In this document: positions 47,159-56,901 of the stretch, piece by piece
How positions within the stretch are numbered: the stretch's first letter is position 1
Layout of the letters: every line of letters begins with the position of its first letter
From: Vicinamibacteria bacterium
GTDB taxonomy: Bacteria > Acidobacteriota > Vicinamibacteria > Vicinamibacterales > UBA8438
Length of the DNA stretch: 64,000 bases
Direction: 5' to 3'
Assembly: GCA_022820825.1 (NCBI GenBank)
Contig: JAJEEU010000091.1
Coordinates: forward strand, 1-64,000
The notes under the pieces: generated by a model
What the model was told of the DNA's origin: nothing
Databases searched by the model: none
What the model saw: the letters and a program-made list of their open reading frames with translations, nothing else
Position numbers and translations under genes: made by a program

Positions 47159-48970
47159 ATGGAGAGAAGGGTTCTACTCGCCGTCTTTCTGTCGTTCCTG
47201 GTGCTGTACATGTACCAGGCGCTCTTCGTGCCGCCGCCGCCGGATGCGCCGCGCGGTGCGGCGGACGGTGCGCCGCCGCCTGCCGCGGAGCCGGCTCCGT
47301 CCGCGCCGGACGCTCCTTCGCAAGCACTGCAACCCGTGCCGCTGGCTGCCGATGAGGAGCAGGACGCGCCGGACGCGGCAGCCGATCCGGCGGCGCCCGA
47401 GCCGGTCATCGGCGACACCGCGGCACGCGAGATCGTGGTGGAGACGGACCATGTCCGCGCCGTGTTCACGAACCGGGGCGCGCAACTGATCAGTTGGCAG
47501 CTCAAGGACTATCTCGACGACGGCGACACCGGTGCGCCGGTCGAGCTGGTGCCGCGGGATCTGCCGGCCGGTTCGCCCGCCCCGTTCGCGGTGGTGCTCG
47601 GCGACGAACGGTTGACGCGCGTTGCGAATGCGGCGCTGTACCGCGCGAGTGCGCAGCGCCTGAGCCCGGTGGAACGCCCGGAAACGCTGACTTTCGAGTA
47701 CGAGGACGCGTCCGGACTGCGGGTCCGCAAGACCTTCACGTTCGATCCCGCGGTCGGCCCGTACCAGTTCACCGCGAATGTCGAGGCGTCGGACGGGGGC
47801 CGCCCGCTCAACGCGGTCTTGCGCTGGGGCCCGGCGCTGGGCGGGGTCGAGCGTTCGACTTCCGGCTTCGCGTTTCGCCAGGGGCCGCGCGGCGTCCTGG
47901 AAGGCCGGGTGCTGGAGAACGGCGTCGTGGGCGAGCTTGACGTCTGGCGGCCGGACGCCGGCGACGTGTCGGAGCAGCCGACATACCAGGGTCAGATGAC
48001 CTTCGTCGGGGTGGACAACCACTACTTCCTGGCAGCGGCGCTGCCCGGGGGCCAGGAGGCAACCGTGCAGTACCGCGCGGTGCCGCTTCCCCCGCAACCC
48101 CCGGACGAGGACCCGCGCGAGCTGATGGCGTTCGACCTGGCGCTGCCCGGCGGGATCGGCGATCTGCCGTTCTACATCGGGCCCAAGGACTTCGACATCC
48201 TGGAGGCCGCCGATGCCGCGTTGCCGCAGTCGATCGAGTTCGGATTCCTCTCATGGCTGGTGGTGCCGCTGCACCGCTCGCTGAGCTGGGTGCACGCGGG
48301 TGTCGGCAACTGGGGGCTCGCCATCATCATCCTGACGGTGCTGATCAACATCGTGATCTTCCCGCTGCGGCACAAGCAGGTCATCTCCGCGCGGAAGATG
48401 CAGGAGATTCAGCCGGAGATGAAGGCAATTCAGGAGCGCTACAAGCACCTGAAGGCGACCGATCCGCAGAAGCAGAAGATGAACCAGGAGGTCATGGCGC
48501 TGTACCGCGAGCGCGGCGTCAACCCCGTCAGCGGGTGCCTGCCGCTGCTGGCCACCATGCCGATCCTGTTCGCCTTCTTCCGCTTGCTGTCGATGGCGAT
48601 CGAGATGCGCGGCGCGCCGTTCATGCTCTGGATCACGGACCTGTCCGTGCACGACCCGCTCTACGTCACGCCGATCATCATGGGCGGCTCGATGGTGCTG
48701 CAGACCTGGCTGACGCCGGCGCAGGTCGATCCGATGCAGCAGAAGATGATGATGGCCATGCCCGTTGTCTTCACCTTCATGTTTCTCTGGGCGCCGAGCG
48801 GCCTGGTGATCTACTGGCTCACCAGCAACGTGCTGGGGATCGGCCAGCAGGTGATAACCAACCGGGTGATCGGACCGCCGAAGGTGCGCACCGTGCGGCC
48901 GCCGGCGGAGCGGCGGGTGAAGAAAGCGGCGCGCGGCGGCGCGGCCGGGAGGAGCACGACCGGTGGATGA
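47159..48970 (+). CDS. yidC: Membrane protein insertase YidC
   Basis: Inserts and folds inner-membrane proteins with or without SecYEG. 603 aa, Gram-negative type. TM1 is RRVLLAVFLSFLVLYMYQAL, and a Pro/Ala-rich linker (25-85) leads to the large periplasmic beta-supersandwich domain (about 90-350). The five-helix core starts near 365 (FGFLSWLVVPLHRSLSWVHAGVGNWGLAIIILTVLI) with the positively charged groove residue in IFPLRHKQV. It continues through GCLPLLATMPILFAFFRLL to WAPSGLVIYWLTSNVLGIGQQ. The basic tail resembles ribosome-contacting extensions. Its end overlaps jag by 8 nt. Confidence 0.96.
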   Translation: MERRVLLAVFLSFLVLYMYQALFVPPPPDAPRGAADGAPPPAAEPAPSAPDAPSQALQPVPLAADEEQDAPDAAADPAAPEPVIGDTAAREIVVETDHVRAVFTNRGAQLISWQLKDYLDDGDTGAPVELVPRDLPAGSPAPFAVVLGDERLTRVANAALYRASAQRLSPVERPETLTFEYEDASGLRVRKTFTFDPAVGPYQFTANVEASDGGRPLNAVLRWGPALGGVERSTSGFAFRQGPRGVLEGRVLENGVVGELDVWRPDAGDVSEQPTYQGQMTFVGVDNHYFLAAALPGGQEATVQYRAVPLPPQPPDEDPRELMAFDLALPGGIGDLPFYIGPKDFDILEAADAALPQSIEFGFLSWLVVPLHRSLSWVHAGVGNWGLAIIILTVLINIVIFPLRHKQVISARKMQEIQPEMKAIQERYKHLKATDPQKQKMNQEVMALYRERGVNPVSGCLPLLATMPILFAFFRLLSMAIEMRGAPFMLWITDLSVHDPLYVTPIIMGGSMVLQTWLTPAQVDPMQQKMMMAMPVVFTFMFLWAPSGLVIYWLTSNVLGIGQQVITNRVIGPPKVRTVRPPAERRVKKAARGGAAGRSTTGG

Positions 48971-49424
48971 TGAGCTGAACGGACAACTCGAGCAGTTCGT
49001 GCAGGCGGTGACGGACGCGATGGGGCTGGACCTGGATGTCTCGGTCGAGCCGATCGAAGACGGCACGCGCATCGTGATCGCCGGGGACGGCTGCGATGTC
49101 TTCGTCCGCCGCCGCGCCGCGGCGCTCGACGCGCTGCAGCATCTCGTGAATGCGGCCTTCCGGCGGCAGCACCCGCGCCGCCACATCGTCGTGGACTGCC
49201 TCGACTACCGCAAGGGCAAGGACGCGGAGCTGCAGGAAACCGCCGTGCTGCTCGCCGGGCGCGCGCGGGAGACGGGCGAGCCCCAGGAGATCGGCCCCCT
49301 CAACCCGTACGCCCGGCGCATCGTGCACCTGGCCGTCGCCGCGGAGCCCGACGTGTCGTCGGAAAGCAGCGGCGACGCGTTCATGAAGACCGTCGTGATC
49401 ACGGCGAATGCGCCGGGCCACTGA
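48963..49424 (+). CDS. jag: KH/R3H RNA-binding protein, Jag (SpoIIIJ-associated) family
   Basis: 153 aa, shorter than many Jag proteins because the N-terminal Jag-N domain is missing. A KH-like domain (DLDVSVEPIEDGTRIVIAGDGCDVFVRRRAAALDALQHLVNAAF, about 20-68) is followed by an R3H domain (GPLNPYARRIVHLAVA with the R-xxx-H motif, to MKTVVITAN). Jag/KhpB proteins bind RNA, and the gene follows yidC in most bacteria. GTG 48963 overlaps the yidC stop region. Confidence 0.88.
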   Translation: MDDELNGQLEQFVQAVTDAMGLDLDVSVEPIEDGTRIVIAGDGCDVFVRRRAAALDALQHLVNAAFRRQHPRRHIVVDCLDYRKGKDAELQETAVLLAGRARETGEPQEIGPLNPYARRIVHLAVAAEPDVSSESSGDAFMKTVVITANAPGH

Positions 49425-49444
49425 CGTGAGCAGTCCTCCAGGGC

Positions 49445-50809
49445 ATGTACTCACCCGACGACACGATCGTCGCGGTGGCCACGCCCCCCGGCCGGGGCGG
49501 CATCGGGGTGGTGCGCGTCAGCGGTCCTGCGGCCGCCGCCGCTGCCGGCGCGATCCTGCGCGCCGGGCATGACCTGCAGCCGCGGCGCGCCACGCTCACG
49601 TCGGTAGTCGGCGCCCCGGACCTGGAGCGTGCGCTGGACCAGGTGGTCGCCACCTACTTTCCCGCTCCCGCGTCGTATACCGGCGAGGACGTAGTCGAGA
49701 TCAGCGGCCACGGCAGCCCGGTGCTGCTGCGGCAGATCGTAGAAGCCGTCGTCCGCGCCGGCGCACGCCTGGCGGAGCCGGGCGAGTTCACCCTGCGGGC
49801 GTTCCTCAACGGCCGGATGGACCTCGTGCAGGCCGAGGCGGTGGCCGATCTGATCGAGGCCGTCACTCCGCTCCAGGCGCGCGTCGCCTTCGACCAGTTG
49901 GAGGGCACCGTCACCGCGGCGATCGGTGCGATCGACGCCGCGCTGTTCGACCTCAGCGCGCGGCTGGAGGCCTCCATCGATTTTCCGGAAGAGGGCTACC
50001 ACTTCGCGGAGCCCGCCGCGGTCGCCGCGGAGACGCGGTCGCTGCAGCAGCGGGCGCAGGCGCTGCTGGCCGGGGCCCGCGCGGGCCGGCTGGTGCGTGA
50101 AGGGCGCCAAGTCGTCATCCTCGGCAAGCCGAACGTAGGCAAGTCCACCCTTTTCAACCGGTTGCTGGGTGCGCCGCGCGCGATCGTCACCGACGTGCCC
50201 GGCACGACCCGCGACCTGCTGACAGAAACTGCCGAGGTCGAAGGCCTGCCGTTGACGCTGGTCGACACCGCCGGCATCCGGCGGACGGCCGACGCCGTCG
50301 AGTCGGAAGGCGTTGCCCGCGCGCGAGGCGCGCTCCAGGTGGCCGCCGCCGTGCTGCTCGTGCTCGACCGCTCCCGGCCGCTGGACGACGAAGACCTGGC
50401 ATTGCTGCACGAGACGGCCGCCGCCGACCGGGTCATCGTCGTCAACAAGGCGGATCGGCCGCCGGTCTGGGACGCCGCGGATCTCCAGGACGCCGGACCG
50501 CGCGTGACCGTGTCGCTGCGCGACGAAGCCGACCCGGCGGGCGTGCGCCGGGCGCTGGCGGAGCTGCTGTGGGCCGGCGAGCCGTTGCGCGATACGCCGA
50601 CGCTCTCGAACCTGCGCCATATCGTTCTCGTGGAGCGCGCGGCGGCGGCGCTGGCGCGCGCGGCGGATGCCGCGGATGCGGCAGCGCCGGAGGAGCTGCT
50701 TCTGGCGGACCTGCAGGACGCGCGCGCGGCGCTGGAGGAGGTCACCGGCAAGCGCACCGCGGACGACGTGCTGCAGCGCATATTCACCCGCTTCTGCATC
50801 GGAAAATAG
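49445..50809 (+). CDS. mnmE: tRNA uridine-5-carboxymethylaminomethyl(34) GTPase
   Basis: GTPase partner of MnmG in modifying the wobble uridine (cmnm5U34). 454 aa. The N-terminal formyl-THF-binding domain begins DDTIVAVATPPGRGGIGVVRVSG. The G domain, inserted in a helical domain, has G1 ILGKPNVGKSTLFN, G2 TDVPGTTRD, G3 VDTAGIRRT and G4 VVNKAD. The C-terminus FTRFCIGK holds the catalytic CxGK motif. Three nt separate it from mnmG, with which it forms the enzyme complex. Confidence 0.96.
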   Translation: MYSPDDTIVAVATPPGRGGIGVVRVSGPAAAAAAGAILRAGHDLQPRRATLTSVVGAPDLERALDQVVATYFPAPASYTGEDVVEISGHGSPVLLRQIVEAVVRAGARLAEPGEFTLRAFLNGRMDLVQAEAVADLIEAVTPLQARVAFDQLEGTVTAAIGAIDAALFDLSARLEASIDFPEEGYHFAEPAAVAAETRSLQQRAQALLAGARAGRLVREGRQVVILGKPNVGKSTLFNRLLGAPRAIVTDVPGTTRDLLTETAEVEGLPLTLVDTAGIRRTADAVESEGVARARGALQVAAAVLLVLDRSRPLDDEDLALLHETAAADRVIVVNKADRPPVWDAADLQDAGPRVTVSLRDEADPAGVRRALAELLWAGEPLRDTPTLSNLRHIVLVERAAAALARAADAADAAAPEELLLADLQDARAALEEVTGKRTADDVLQRIFTRFCIGK

Positions 50810-50812
50810 GGC

Positions 50813-52705
50813 ATGGACCAGTACGACGTCATCGTCGTCGGGGCCGGGCATGCCGGTTGTGAGGCGGCGTACGCCGCGGCGCGGATCGGCGCGCGCGTCG
50901 GCCTCTGCACGCTGTCCGACGCCACGGTGGCGCACATGCCGTGCAACCCTGCGGTCGGCGGCACCGCCAAGGGACACCTGGTGCGCGAGATCGATGCGCT
51001 CGGCGGCCTGATGGGCCTGGCCATCGATGCCGTCGGCATCCAGTTCAAGCTGCTCAACCTCAGCCGCGGGCCGGCGGTGTGGTCGCCGCGCGCACAGGCG
51101 GACAAGAAGCTGTACGGCGCGTGGATGAAGCAGGCGCTGGACCGCGAGCCGGGGCTCGACTGGATCATCGGGCGGGCGGGACGCATCCTGGTGGAGCGCG
51201 GCCGCGTCGCCGGCGTCGCCCTCGAAGAAGGCGGGCGTATAGGCTGCCGGGCGGTCGTGGTCACGACCGGCACGTTCCTCAACGGCTTGATCCATGTCGG
51301 CCCCGAAACGCGCGCGGCCGGCCGTGCGGGGGAGCCGGCTTCCCACGCGCTGGCGGAGTCGCTCAAGTCGCTCGGGTTCCGGTGGGGCAGGCTCAAGACC
51401 GGCACCCCGCCGCGGCTCGACCGCCGCAGCATCGACTTCAGCCGCTTCGAGCCGGCGCCGGGCGACGAGCCGCCGGTGCCGTTCTCGTTCATGACGGAGG
51501 CGATCGACCGCCCGCAGGTGCTGTGCCACCTGCTGTACACGACCGGTCGGGTGGCGGACATCGTGCGGCGCCACATCGGCCGGTCACCGCTCTACAACGG
51601 CCAGATCTCCGGTATCGGACCGCGCTACTGCCCATCGCTCGAGGACAAGATCATGCGCTTCCCGGACCGGGAGCGGCATCAGATATTCCTGGAGCCGGAA
51701 GGGCTCGACGTCGACGAGACCTACGTGAACGGCTACTCCATGAGCCTGCCGCGCGACGTGCAGGCGGAGCTCGTCCGCGCCCTGCCGGGCCTCGAGGACG
51801 CCGTCATGCTGCGGCCCGGCTATGCCGTCGAGTACGACTTCGTGCAACCGACCGAGCTCTACCCCACCTTCGAGACCAAGCGCATCGGCGGCCTGTTCCT
51901 CGCGGGGCAGGTGAACGGCACCTCCGGCTACGAGGAGGCTGCGGCGCAGGGGCTGCTCGCCGGCATCAACGCGGTCCGGCGCACGCGCGGGCGCGAGCCG
52001 CTGGTGATTGGCCGCGACGAGGCGTATACCGGGGTGCTCGCCGACGACCTGACCACGCGCGGTTGCCTGGAGCCGTACCGCATGTTCACGTCGCGCGCCG
52101 AGCACCGGCTGCTGCTGCGCATCGACAACGCCGATCTGCGGCTGACGCCGCGGGGCCGGGAGGTCGGCCTGGTGTCTGACGCACGCTGGGCCCGGTTCGA
52201 GCGGCGGCGGGAGCGCTACGAGCGGAACCGCGCCCGGGTGCGGCGGACGACGGTGGCGCTGGACGGCGGCAAGCGGCTGCGCGCCGCCCAGGCGCTGCGG
52301 CGGCCCGAGGTCCGGTTGGAGCGGTTGGCCGCCCAGGGCGGCCTGGCGCTCGAGATCGCCCCGGGCGAGCGGCATATCGACCTGGCGAGCGTGGAGACGG
52401 AGTTCAAGTATGCCGGCTACCTGGACCGGCAGCAGGCGGCCATCGCCCGCGCGCGCCGGCAGGAAGGCCTGCGCATCCCCGGCGACTTCCGCTACGCCGG
52501 CGTGCCGGGGCTGTCGCGCGAGATGGTCGAGCGGCTCAGCGCCACGCGGCCGGCCACGCTCGGTCAGGCGGCGCGGGTGCCGGGGGTGACGCCGGCGGCC
52601 GTCGCGGTGATCGGCGCCCACGTCGGTCGCGGCGCGGGTTCAGGCCCGCATGCCGCGGCGCCGGCGCCGACCCCCGGGGAGAACCGGCAGCCGACCAGCA
52701 CGTGA
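50813..52705 (+). CDS. mnmG: tRNA uridine-5-carboxymethylaminomethyl(34) synthesis enzyme, FAD subunit
   Basis: FAD- and NADH-dependent partner of MnmE (GidA). 630 aa. The dinucleotide motif [21 protein letters not shown] is followed by [24 protein letters not shown] and [52 protein letters not shown] and [22 protein letters not shown] are the usual family blocks. The C-terminal helical domain contacts MnmE and tRNA. Its last ~20 residues are a Pro/Ala extension. Its stop overlaps the rsmG start (GTGA). Confidence 0.96.
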   Translation: MDQYDVIVVGAGHAGCEAAYAAARIGARVGLCTLSDATVAHMPCNPAVGGTAKGHLVREIDALGGLMGLAIDAVGIQFKLLNLSRGPAVWSPRAQADKKLYGAWMKQALDREPGLDWIIGRAGRILVERGRVAGVALEEGGRIGCRAVVVTTGTFLNGLIHVGPETRAAGRAGEPASHALAESLKSLGFRWGRLKTGTPPRLDRRSIDFSRFEPAPGDEPPVPFSFMTEAIDRPQVLCHLLYTTGRVADIVRRHIGRSPLYNGQISGIGPRYCPSLEDKIMRFPDRERHQIFLEPEGLDVDETYVNGYSMSLPRDVQAELVRALPGLEDAVMLRPGYAVEYDFVQPTELYPTFETKRIGGLFLAGQVNGTSGYEEAAAQGLLAGINAVRRTRGREPLVIGRDEAYTGVLADDLTTRGCLEPYRMFTSRAEHRLLLRIDNADLRLTPRGREVGLVSDARWARFERRRERYERNRARVRRTTVALDGGKRLRAAQALRRPEVRLERLAAQGGLALEIAPGERHIDLASVETEFKYAGYLDRQQAAIARARRQEGLRIPGDFRYAGVPGLSREMVERLSATRPATLGQAARVPGVTPAAVAVIGAHVGRGAGSGPHAAAPAPTPGENRQPTST

Positions 52706-53391
52706 CCCGCGAACATGGGAAATCCGGTGCGCTGCAGCACCGCGAGGCGCTGACAACCCGTCTCCGCGGGCGAGCGGCCGTGGCGGGCGTGAAGCTGGAG
52801 CCGGTGCTGGCGGGCCGGTTGGCCGCCTACGTCGAGCTGCTGCAGCGCTGGAATGCACGTCTGAACCTGACCGCGCTGGACGCCGGCGACCATGGCCTCG
52901 ACCGCTTGGTGATCGAGCCTCTGGCGGCGGCGCGGCACGTGCCGCGTGCGGCCGTAAAGATGATCGACATCGGTTCGGGCGGCGGATCACCCGCGATCCC
53001 GTTGCGCATGGAGCTGAGCGGCGCACGGCTGGTGATGGTCGAAGCGCGCCAACGCAAGGCGGCGTTTCTCCGCGAGGCCGTACGCCGGCTCGAGCTCGCG
53101 GACTGCACGGTAGAGACCGGACGTTTCGAAACGCTCGCGTCGCGGCCGGACCTGCAACAGGCGTTCGACCTGTTGACGGTGCGCGGCGTCCGGATCGGAG
53201 CGGAGGAGCTGCAACGGCTGGAGAAATTCGTGGCGCCGGGCGGTCAGCTCTTCCTGTTCCGGAGTGGAACGACCGAAGACCTACCGGCGGCAATACCGCA
53301 ACCTCTCGAACGGCGCGCAGAACGGCCGCTGGTCGAAAGCCTGGGCAGCCGGCTCGTGGTGTTGGGCAAGATGTCGCGGAAGAACGAATAA
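52702..53391 (+). CDS. rsmG: 16S rRNA (guanine-527-N7)-methyltransferase
   Basis: SAM-dependent methyltransferase that makes m7G527 in 16S rRNA (GidB). 229 aa from GTG 52702, overlapping the mnmG stop. The SAM motif is [17 protein letters not shown] (near residue 90), preceded by [14 protein letters not shown], a standard RsmG segment. The acidic [22 protein letters not shown] follows. The usual Cys/Arg region near [15 protein letters not shown] differs slightly from the E. coli TSRAF motif. It is last in the rightward mnmE-mnmG-rsmG set and converges on pyrE. Confidence 0.93.
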   Translation: MTREHGKSGALQHREALTTRLRGRAAVAGVKLEPVLAGRLAAYVELLQRWNARLNLTALDAGDHGLDRLVIEPLAAARHVPRAAVKMIDIGSGGGSPAIPLRMELSGARLVMVEARQRKAAFLREAVRRLELADCTVETGRFETLASRPDLQQAFDLLTVRGVRIGAEELQRLEKFVAPGGQLFLFRSGTTEDLPAAIPQPLERRAERPLVESLGSRLVVLGKMSRKNE

Positions 53392-53441
53392 GAAGCGAAA
53401 CAGGACGCGCCGGGGGCAACGCCTCGCGCAAGGCGGCCGGA

Positions 53442-54014
53442 CTACGCGAGAGCGCCCGCGCCGGTCTCGATCTGCGGAAAGTCGTCGCGGCTGTACAGGG
53501 CGGCGTAGTGCGGCACGTGTGCGCGTATCGTGGCGGCGCCCCCGTCCTGGCGATCGACGAGCGCGATGACGCCGGCGACCTCGCAGCCGGCGCTGCGCGC
53601 CTCTTCCACCGCCTTGAGCGCCGATTTCCCGCTGGTCACGACGTCCTCGACGATCACGACGCGCGTACCGGGCGGCGGAGGATTCTCGATCAGCCGCCGG
53701 GTGCCGTGCGACTTCGGCTGCTTCCGGACGTAGAAGCCGTCCAGCGCGCGACCTTGAGCGAACGCCCGCAGCATCACCGCCCCGATTATGGGATCTGCCC
53801 CATGCGTCAGGCCGCCGACCGCCGCAACGCCGCCTGGCACCGCGTCGAGCGCCTTGACGAACGCGTCGCCGACCAGCGGCGCCCCGGCGGCGCTGAGGGT
53901 CACGGGCTTGCAGTCGAAGTAGAAGCTGGACACCTTTCCCGAGCTCAACGTTATGCGCTGGCCGGTGTGGAGCGCCCGCTCGGCGAGCAGCGTCCAAAGG
54001 GGGTCTCGGGACAT
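53442..54014 (-). CDS. pyrE: Orotate phosphoribosyltransferase
   Basis: Converts orotate and PRPP to OMP in pyrimidine synthesis. 190 aa from ATG 54014 (GAAAGG about 10 nt upstream); the frame opens at 54074 but that start has no support. Signature blocks are GKVSSFYFDCKPVTLSAAGA, GGLTHGADPIIGAV, FYVRKQPKSHGTRRLIEN and the PRPP loop VVIVEDVVTSGKSALKAVEEAR. It is divergent from pyrF, the next pathway enzyme, across a 74-bp gap, so both steps to UMP are encoded side by side. Confidence 0.95.
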   Translation of the reverse strand: MSRDPLWTLLAERALHTGQRITLSSGKVSSFYFDCKPVTLSAAGAPLVGDAFVKALDAVPGGVAAVGGLTHGADPIIGAVMLRAFAQGRALDGFYVRKQPKSHGTRRLIENPPPPGTRVVIVEDVVTSGKSALKAVEEARSAGCEVAGVIALVDRQDGGAATIRAHVPHYAALYSRDDFPQIETGAGALA

Positions 54015-54088
54015 CGGCAGATACCTTTCAGGAAGCGCGCAGGAGCAACGAGTCAGCGTGCTATTATCCATCACTGTGGCAGCCTGCG

Positions 54089-54859
54089 GTGGCCGCCGCA
54101 GCGGAGGCTGGTCAAACGAGCATTGACGCGGGGGAGCGGCTCATCGTCGCTCTCGACTTCCCCAACGATCCACAAGATCCCAGACGCAGTATCGAGCCGG
54201 AGGACGCGTATCGCCTCGTCGATACGCTCGGCGACGCGGTGAAGTGCGTCAAGGTGGGGTGGGGGCTGTACCTCGCCGGTCACGATACCGTGGTGCGCGG
54301 GTTGCGGGAGCGCGGGAAGCGGGTTTTTCTCGACCTGAAGTTCGGCGACATCGGCGAGACGATCAAGCGGCTCGTGGCGGTGGCGGTGCGCAGCGGCGTG
54401 GAGCTGACGACCGTCAACACGACGTTCCAGACGATTCGGTCCGCCGTTGAGGCGGCGCGCGGATCGCAGTTGCGGATTCTGACGCTGACCGTGCTCACGA
54501 GCCTTGACGAGTCGGACCTGCGCGAGCAGGGAATCAGCATGTCCGTGCAGGAGCTCGTGCTCCATAGAGCCCGCAAGGCACAGGAAGTGGGGTGCCACGG
54601 CGTGGTGGCGTCGGGCCGGGAGGCGCGGGCGATCCGGGAAATGGCGGGCCCGGATTTCCTCATCGTCACACCGGGGATCCGACCCGGCGGAGCCGGGGAC
54701 GACGACCACAAGCGGGCGAGCACGCCCGCGGCCGCGATCGAGTCGGGCGCAGACTACCTCGTGGTCGGCCGCCCGATCACGCTGGCGGCCGATCCCCGGC
54801 GCGTCGCCGACGGCATTCTCGAGGAAATGCAAACGGCGTTCGATCGCCGCACGGCTTGA
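54089..54859 (+). CDS. pyrF: Orotidine-5'-phosphate decarboxylase
   Basis: Decarboxylates OMP to UMP. 256 aa from GTG 54089. Catalytic residues are in VKCVKVGW (K55) and VFLDLKFGDIGET (D82, K84, D87), the DxKxxD tetrad. The phosphate-binding end is IVTPGIRPGG and VVGRPITLAADP. A TATTAT at 54062-54067 in the pyrE-pyrF gap could be its -10 box. Two parS sites follow the stop. Confidence 0.95.
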   Translation: MAAAAEAGQTSIDAGERLIVALDFPNDPQDPRRSIEPEDAYRLVDTLGDAVKCVKVGWGLYLAGHDTVVRGLRERGKRVFLDLKFGDIGETIKRLVAVAVRSGVELTTVNTTFQTIRSAVEAARGSQLRILTLTVLTSLDESDLREQGISMSVQELVLHRARKAQEVGCHGVVASGREARAIREMAGPDFLIVTPGIRPGGAGDDDHKRASTPAAAIESGADYLVVGRPITLAADPRRVADGILEEMQTAFDRRTA

Positions 54860-54870
54860 CGCGTCTTGCA

Positions 54871-54886
54871 TGTTCCACGTGGAACA
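54871..54886. promoter_or_regulatory. parS centromere site 1
   Basis: A perfect 16-bp palindrome TGTTCCACGTGGAACA, a standard chromosomal parS sequence. ParB binds it and spreads with CTP to organise the origin region. It lies 12 bp after pyrF and 48 bp before parA. Confidence 0.97.
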
Positions 54887-54907
54887 CAACCGCTGCGTGC
54901 GCGGCGT

Positions 54908-54923
54908 TGTTCCACGTGGAACA
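54908..54923. promoter_or_regulatory. parS centromere site 2
   Basis: A second identical perfect parS (TGTTCCACGTGGAACA), centred 37 bp from the first and ending 11 bp before the parA ATG. ParB loading here could also repress parAB. Confidence 0.97.
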
Positions 54924-54934
54924 CCTGGTGGAAT

Positions 54935-55741
54935 ATGCAGCCAGCGGTCGCCATTGCGAACCAGAAGGGCGGCGTGGGCAAGACCACGACGGCCATCAAC
55001 CTCGCGGCTTCGCTCTGCCACCTCCGCCGCCGGGTGCTGCTCGTCGATCTGGATCCACAGGCGAATCTCACCAGCGGCGTCGGACGGGCAGGCTGCGAAG
55101 CGCCCGGCGGGACCGTATTCGAGCTGCTGACCGCCGACGAGCCGCCGCCGCTGGACGAATTCATCATTCCGACCGGGATCCCGGATCTGTCGCTGGCGCC
55201 GGCCGATCGGCACTTGACGGGCGCGGAGCTCGAGCTCGTCGACCTGCCCGACCGCGAATCGCGGCTGAGCCCCTTCGTCCGGGCGGCGCGGCGCCGGTTC
55301 GACCACGTGATCATCGATACTCCGCCGTCGCTCGGCCTGTTGACGCTCAACGCGCTGGTTGCGGCCGACGAGGTGCTGATTCCGCTGACGTGTGAATACC
55401 TTGCGCTGGAAGGCCTGACCGAGTTGAACAACACGGTGCAGCGCGTGCGTGCGCATCTGAACCCGGAGCTCAAGATCGGCGGTGTGCTGTTGACGATGGC
55501 CGATTTGCGATCGAACCTCGGCCGGCAGGTGGCCGGCGAGGTGCGGGCGTTCTTCGACGACAAGGTGTTCGATACCGTGATCCCGCGCAACGTGCGGGTT
55601 GCAGAAGCGCCGAGCCACGGGTTGCCGGTGCTCGCCTACGATCGCGGATCGCGGGGCGCGACGGCATACGTCGCCCTCGCCAGGGAAATTCTCGCCGCCG
55701 GCGTGGCCGCCCGCGGCACAAGGAGCAGGAATAGTGGCTGA
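54935..55741 (+). CDS. parA: Chromosome-partitioning ATPase ParA (Soj)
   Basis: Walker-type ATPase that moves ParB-parS complexes over the nucleoid. 268 aa from ATG 54935, directly behind parS 2. It starts [21 protein letters not shown] (deviant Walker A KGGVGKTT), then [14 protein letters not shown] and [32 protein letters not shown] is the usual third motif. The parS sites lie in what would be the 5' leader. Its end overlaps the parB start by 8 nt. Confidence 0.96.
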   Translation: MQPAVAIANQKGGVGKTTTAINLAASLCHLRRRVLLVDLDPQANLTSGVGRAGCEAPGGTVFELLTADEPPPLDEFIIPTGIPDLSLAPADRHLTGAELELVDLPDRESRLSPFVRAARRRFDHVIIDTPPSLGLLTLNALVAADEVLIPLTCEYLALEGLTELNNTVQRVRAHLNPELKIGGVLLTMADLRSNLGRQVAGEVRAFFDDKVFDTVIPRNVRVAEAPSHGLPVLAYDRGSRGATAYVALAREILAAGVAARGTRSRNSG

Positions 55742-56588
55742 CGGACGACGTGCGCTGGGCCGGGGCTTGAGCGCCCTGATTCGGGATTTGCCCTCGTCAT
55801 CGGGGCGCGACGGCGCGCTCGAAGTCGATCTCGACCTGATCGAGCCGAATCGCGAGCAGCCGCGGCGAGACATGGATGAACAACGGCTCGACGCGCTGGC
55901 CGCGTCGGTCAGGGAGACCGGGGTCCTCCAGCCGATCGTGGTGCGCCGCCGCGAGGAGGGCAAGTACGAGATCGTGGCCGGCGAGCGGCGCTGGCGCGCC
56001 GCGCTGCGCGCCGGGCTGCTGAAGGTCCCGGTGGTCGTGCGCGACGTTCCCGATGAAAAGCGGCTGGAGCTGGCGCTGATTGAAAACGTCCAGCGCGAGA
56101 ACCTCAACCCGATCGAGGAAGCGCGCGCCTACCGCCGGCTGGCCGACGAGTTGGGAAGGACGCAGGAGGAGATTGCGCAGGCCGTCGGCAAGGACCGGGC
56201 GACGGTTGCGAACTACCAGCGGCTGCTCGCCCTGCCCGAGGACGTGCAGGCCGACATCGCGTCCGGCGCCTTGTCGATGGGACACGCCCGCGCACTGGCC
56301 GCCCTGCCCGACGCGGCGTCCCAGCGCAGCGCCGCTCGCGAGGTGCGCGCCGGCGCCCTGTCGGTGCGGGCCACCGAGGCGCTCGTCAAGCGATTGCTGG
56401 AGCCGCCGGCCCCGCGGAAGCCCCCGCCGACCCCGGACGTGCACACGCGGGCGGCCGCCGAGACGCTGCGCGTCGCGCTGGGGTCGCGCGTGGATATCGT
56501 ACGCCGCCGCCGCGGCGGGGAAATTCGCATCGCGTTCAAGTCGGAAGACGAGTTGCAGCGGCTGTACGAGCGCCTGTCAACCCGCTAG
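55734..56588 (+). CDS. parB: Chromosome-partitioning protein ParB (Spo0J)
   Basis: CTP-binding clamp that loads at parS. 284 aa from GTG 55734 (AGGAGC upstream; overlaps parA). N-terminal [12 protein letters not shown] is the ParA-activating segment, followed by the CTPase domain with [31 protein letters not shown] and [20 protein letters not shown]. The helix-turn-helix ([24 protein letters not shown]) contacts parS, and the C-terminal dimerisation helix ends RLYERLSTR. Two perfect parS sites lie just upstream of parA. Confidence 0.96.
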   Translation: MADGRRALGRGLSALIRDLPSSSGRDGALEVDLDLIEPNREQPRRDMDEQRLDALAASVRETGVLQPIVVRRREEGKYEIVAGERRWRAALRAGLLKVPVVVRDVPDEKRLELALIENVQRENLNPIEEARAYRRLADELGRTQEEIAQAVGKDRATVANYQRLLALPEDVQADIASGALSMGHARALAALPDAASQRSAAREVRAGALSVRATEALVKRLLEPPAPRKPPPTPDVHTRAAAETLRVALGSRVDIVRRRRGGEIRIAFKSEDELQRLYERLSTR

Positions 56589-56604
56589 AAACGAGCGCTG
56601 CGGC

Positions 56605-56634
56605 TTGCCCCGCGTTGGCGTCGAATGGTATAAA
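56605..56634 (+). promoter_or_regulatory. Candidate sigma70 promoter of the atp operon
   Basis: -35 TTGCCC (56605-56610, four of six) and -10 TATAAA (56629-56634, five of six) with 18-bp spacing. They sit in an AT-richer patch directly after parB and read towards atpH. Confidence 0.5.
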
Positions 56635-56776
56635 TTTCCGTTTGGCTCGCCGCGGATCACTTCCCCTTACAAGTGCTGCGTGCGAACGCCCGCTGCGGGA
56701 CGGGAAGCGAGCGTGTCCCCAGCCAGGATGGTTGAGTACGCGGGGAACGGCGAGCCTCGACGCGGCCGTTCCCAAG

Positions 56777-56873
56777 GCCGCGCACAGCGCGGCCCGCCGG
56801 CGACGGAGTGGGGCGAAGGGGTCCCCGCGAGTGGCCGGCGGGGGTTTGGGGCGCAGCCCCAAGAAGGTAAAGC
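56777..56873 (+). repeat. Structured intergenic element, copy B (leader of atpH)
   Basis: About 97 nt, same plan as copy A (33426-33524). P1: GCCGCGC (56777-56783) with GCGCGGC (56787-56793). P2: CCCGCCGGCGAC (56793-56804) with GTGGCCGGCGGG (56831-56842), 11 of 12 pairs, enclosing GTGGGG (56808-56813) with CCCCGC (56823-56828) and a 9-nt loop ending GGGGT. P3: TTGGGGC (56846-56852) with GCCCCAA (56856-56862), loop GCA. The internal spacers are the same length as in copy A, while the P2 bases differ and stay paired. The GGTAAAGC tail ends 28 nt before the atpH ATG. Confidence 0.75.
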
Positions 56874-56901
56874 TGCGCAGCCCCATCTAAAGAAGAAGCA
56901 G

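Larger units (their letters stand above)
56589..56901. other. parB-atpH gap: promoter, structured repeat, long leader
   Basis: 313 bp without a gene. It holds a promoter-like pair at 56605-56634 and, further right, the structured element copy B (56777-56873). A transcript from that promoter would have a leader of about 260 nt. The middle (56640-56776) shows nothing I can name. Confidence 0.6.
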
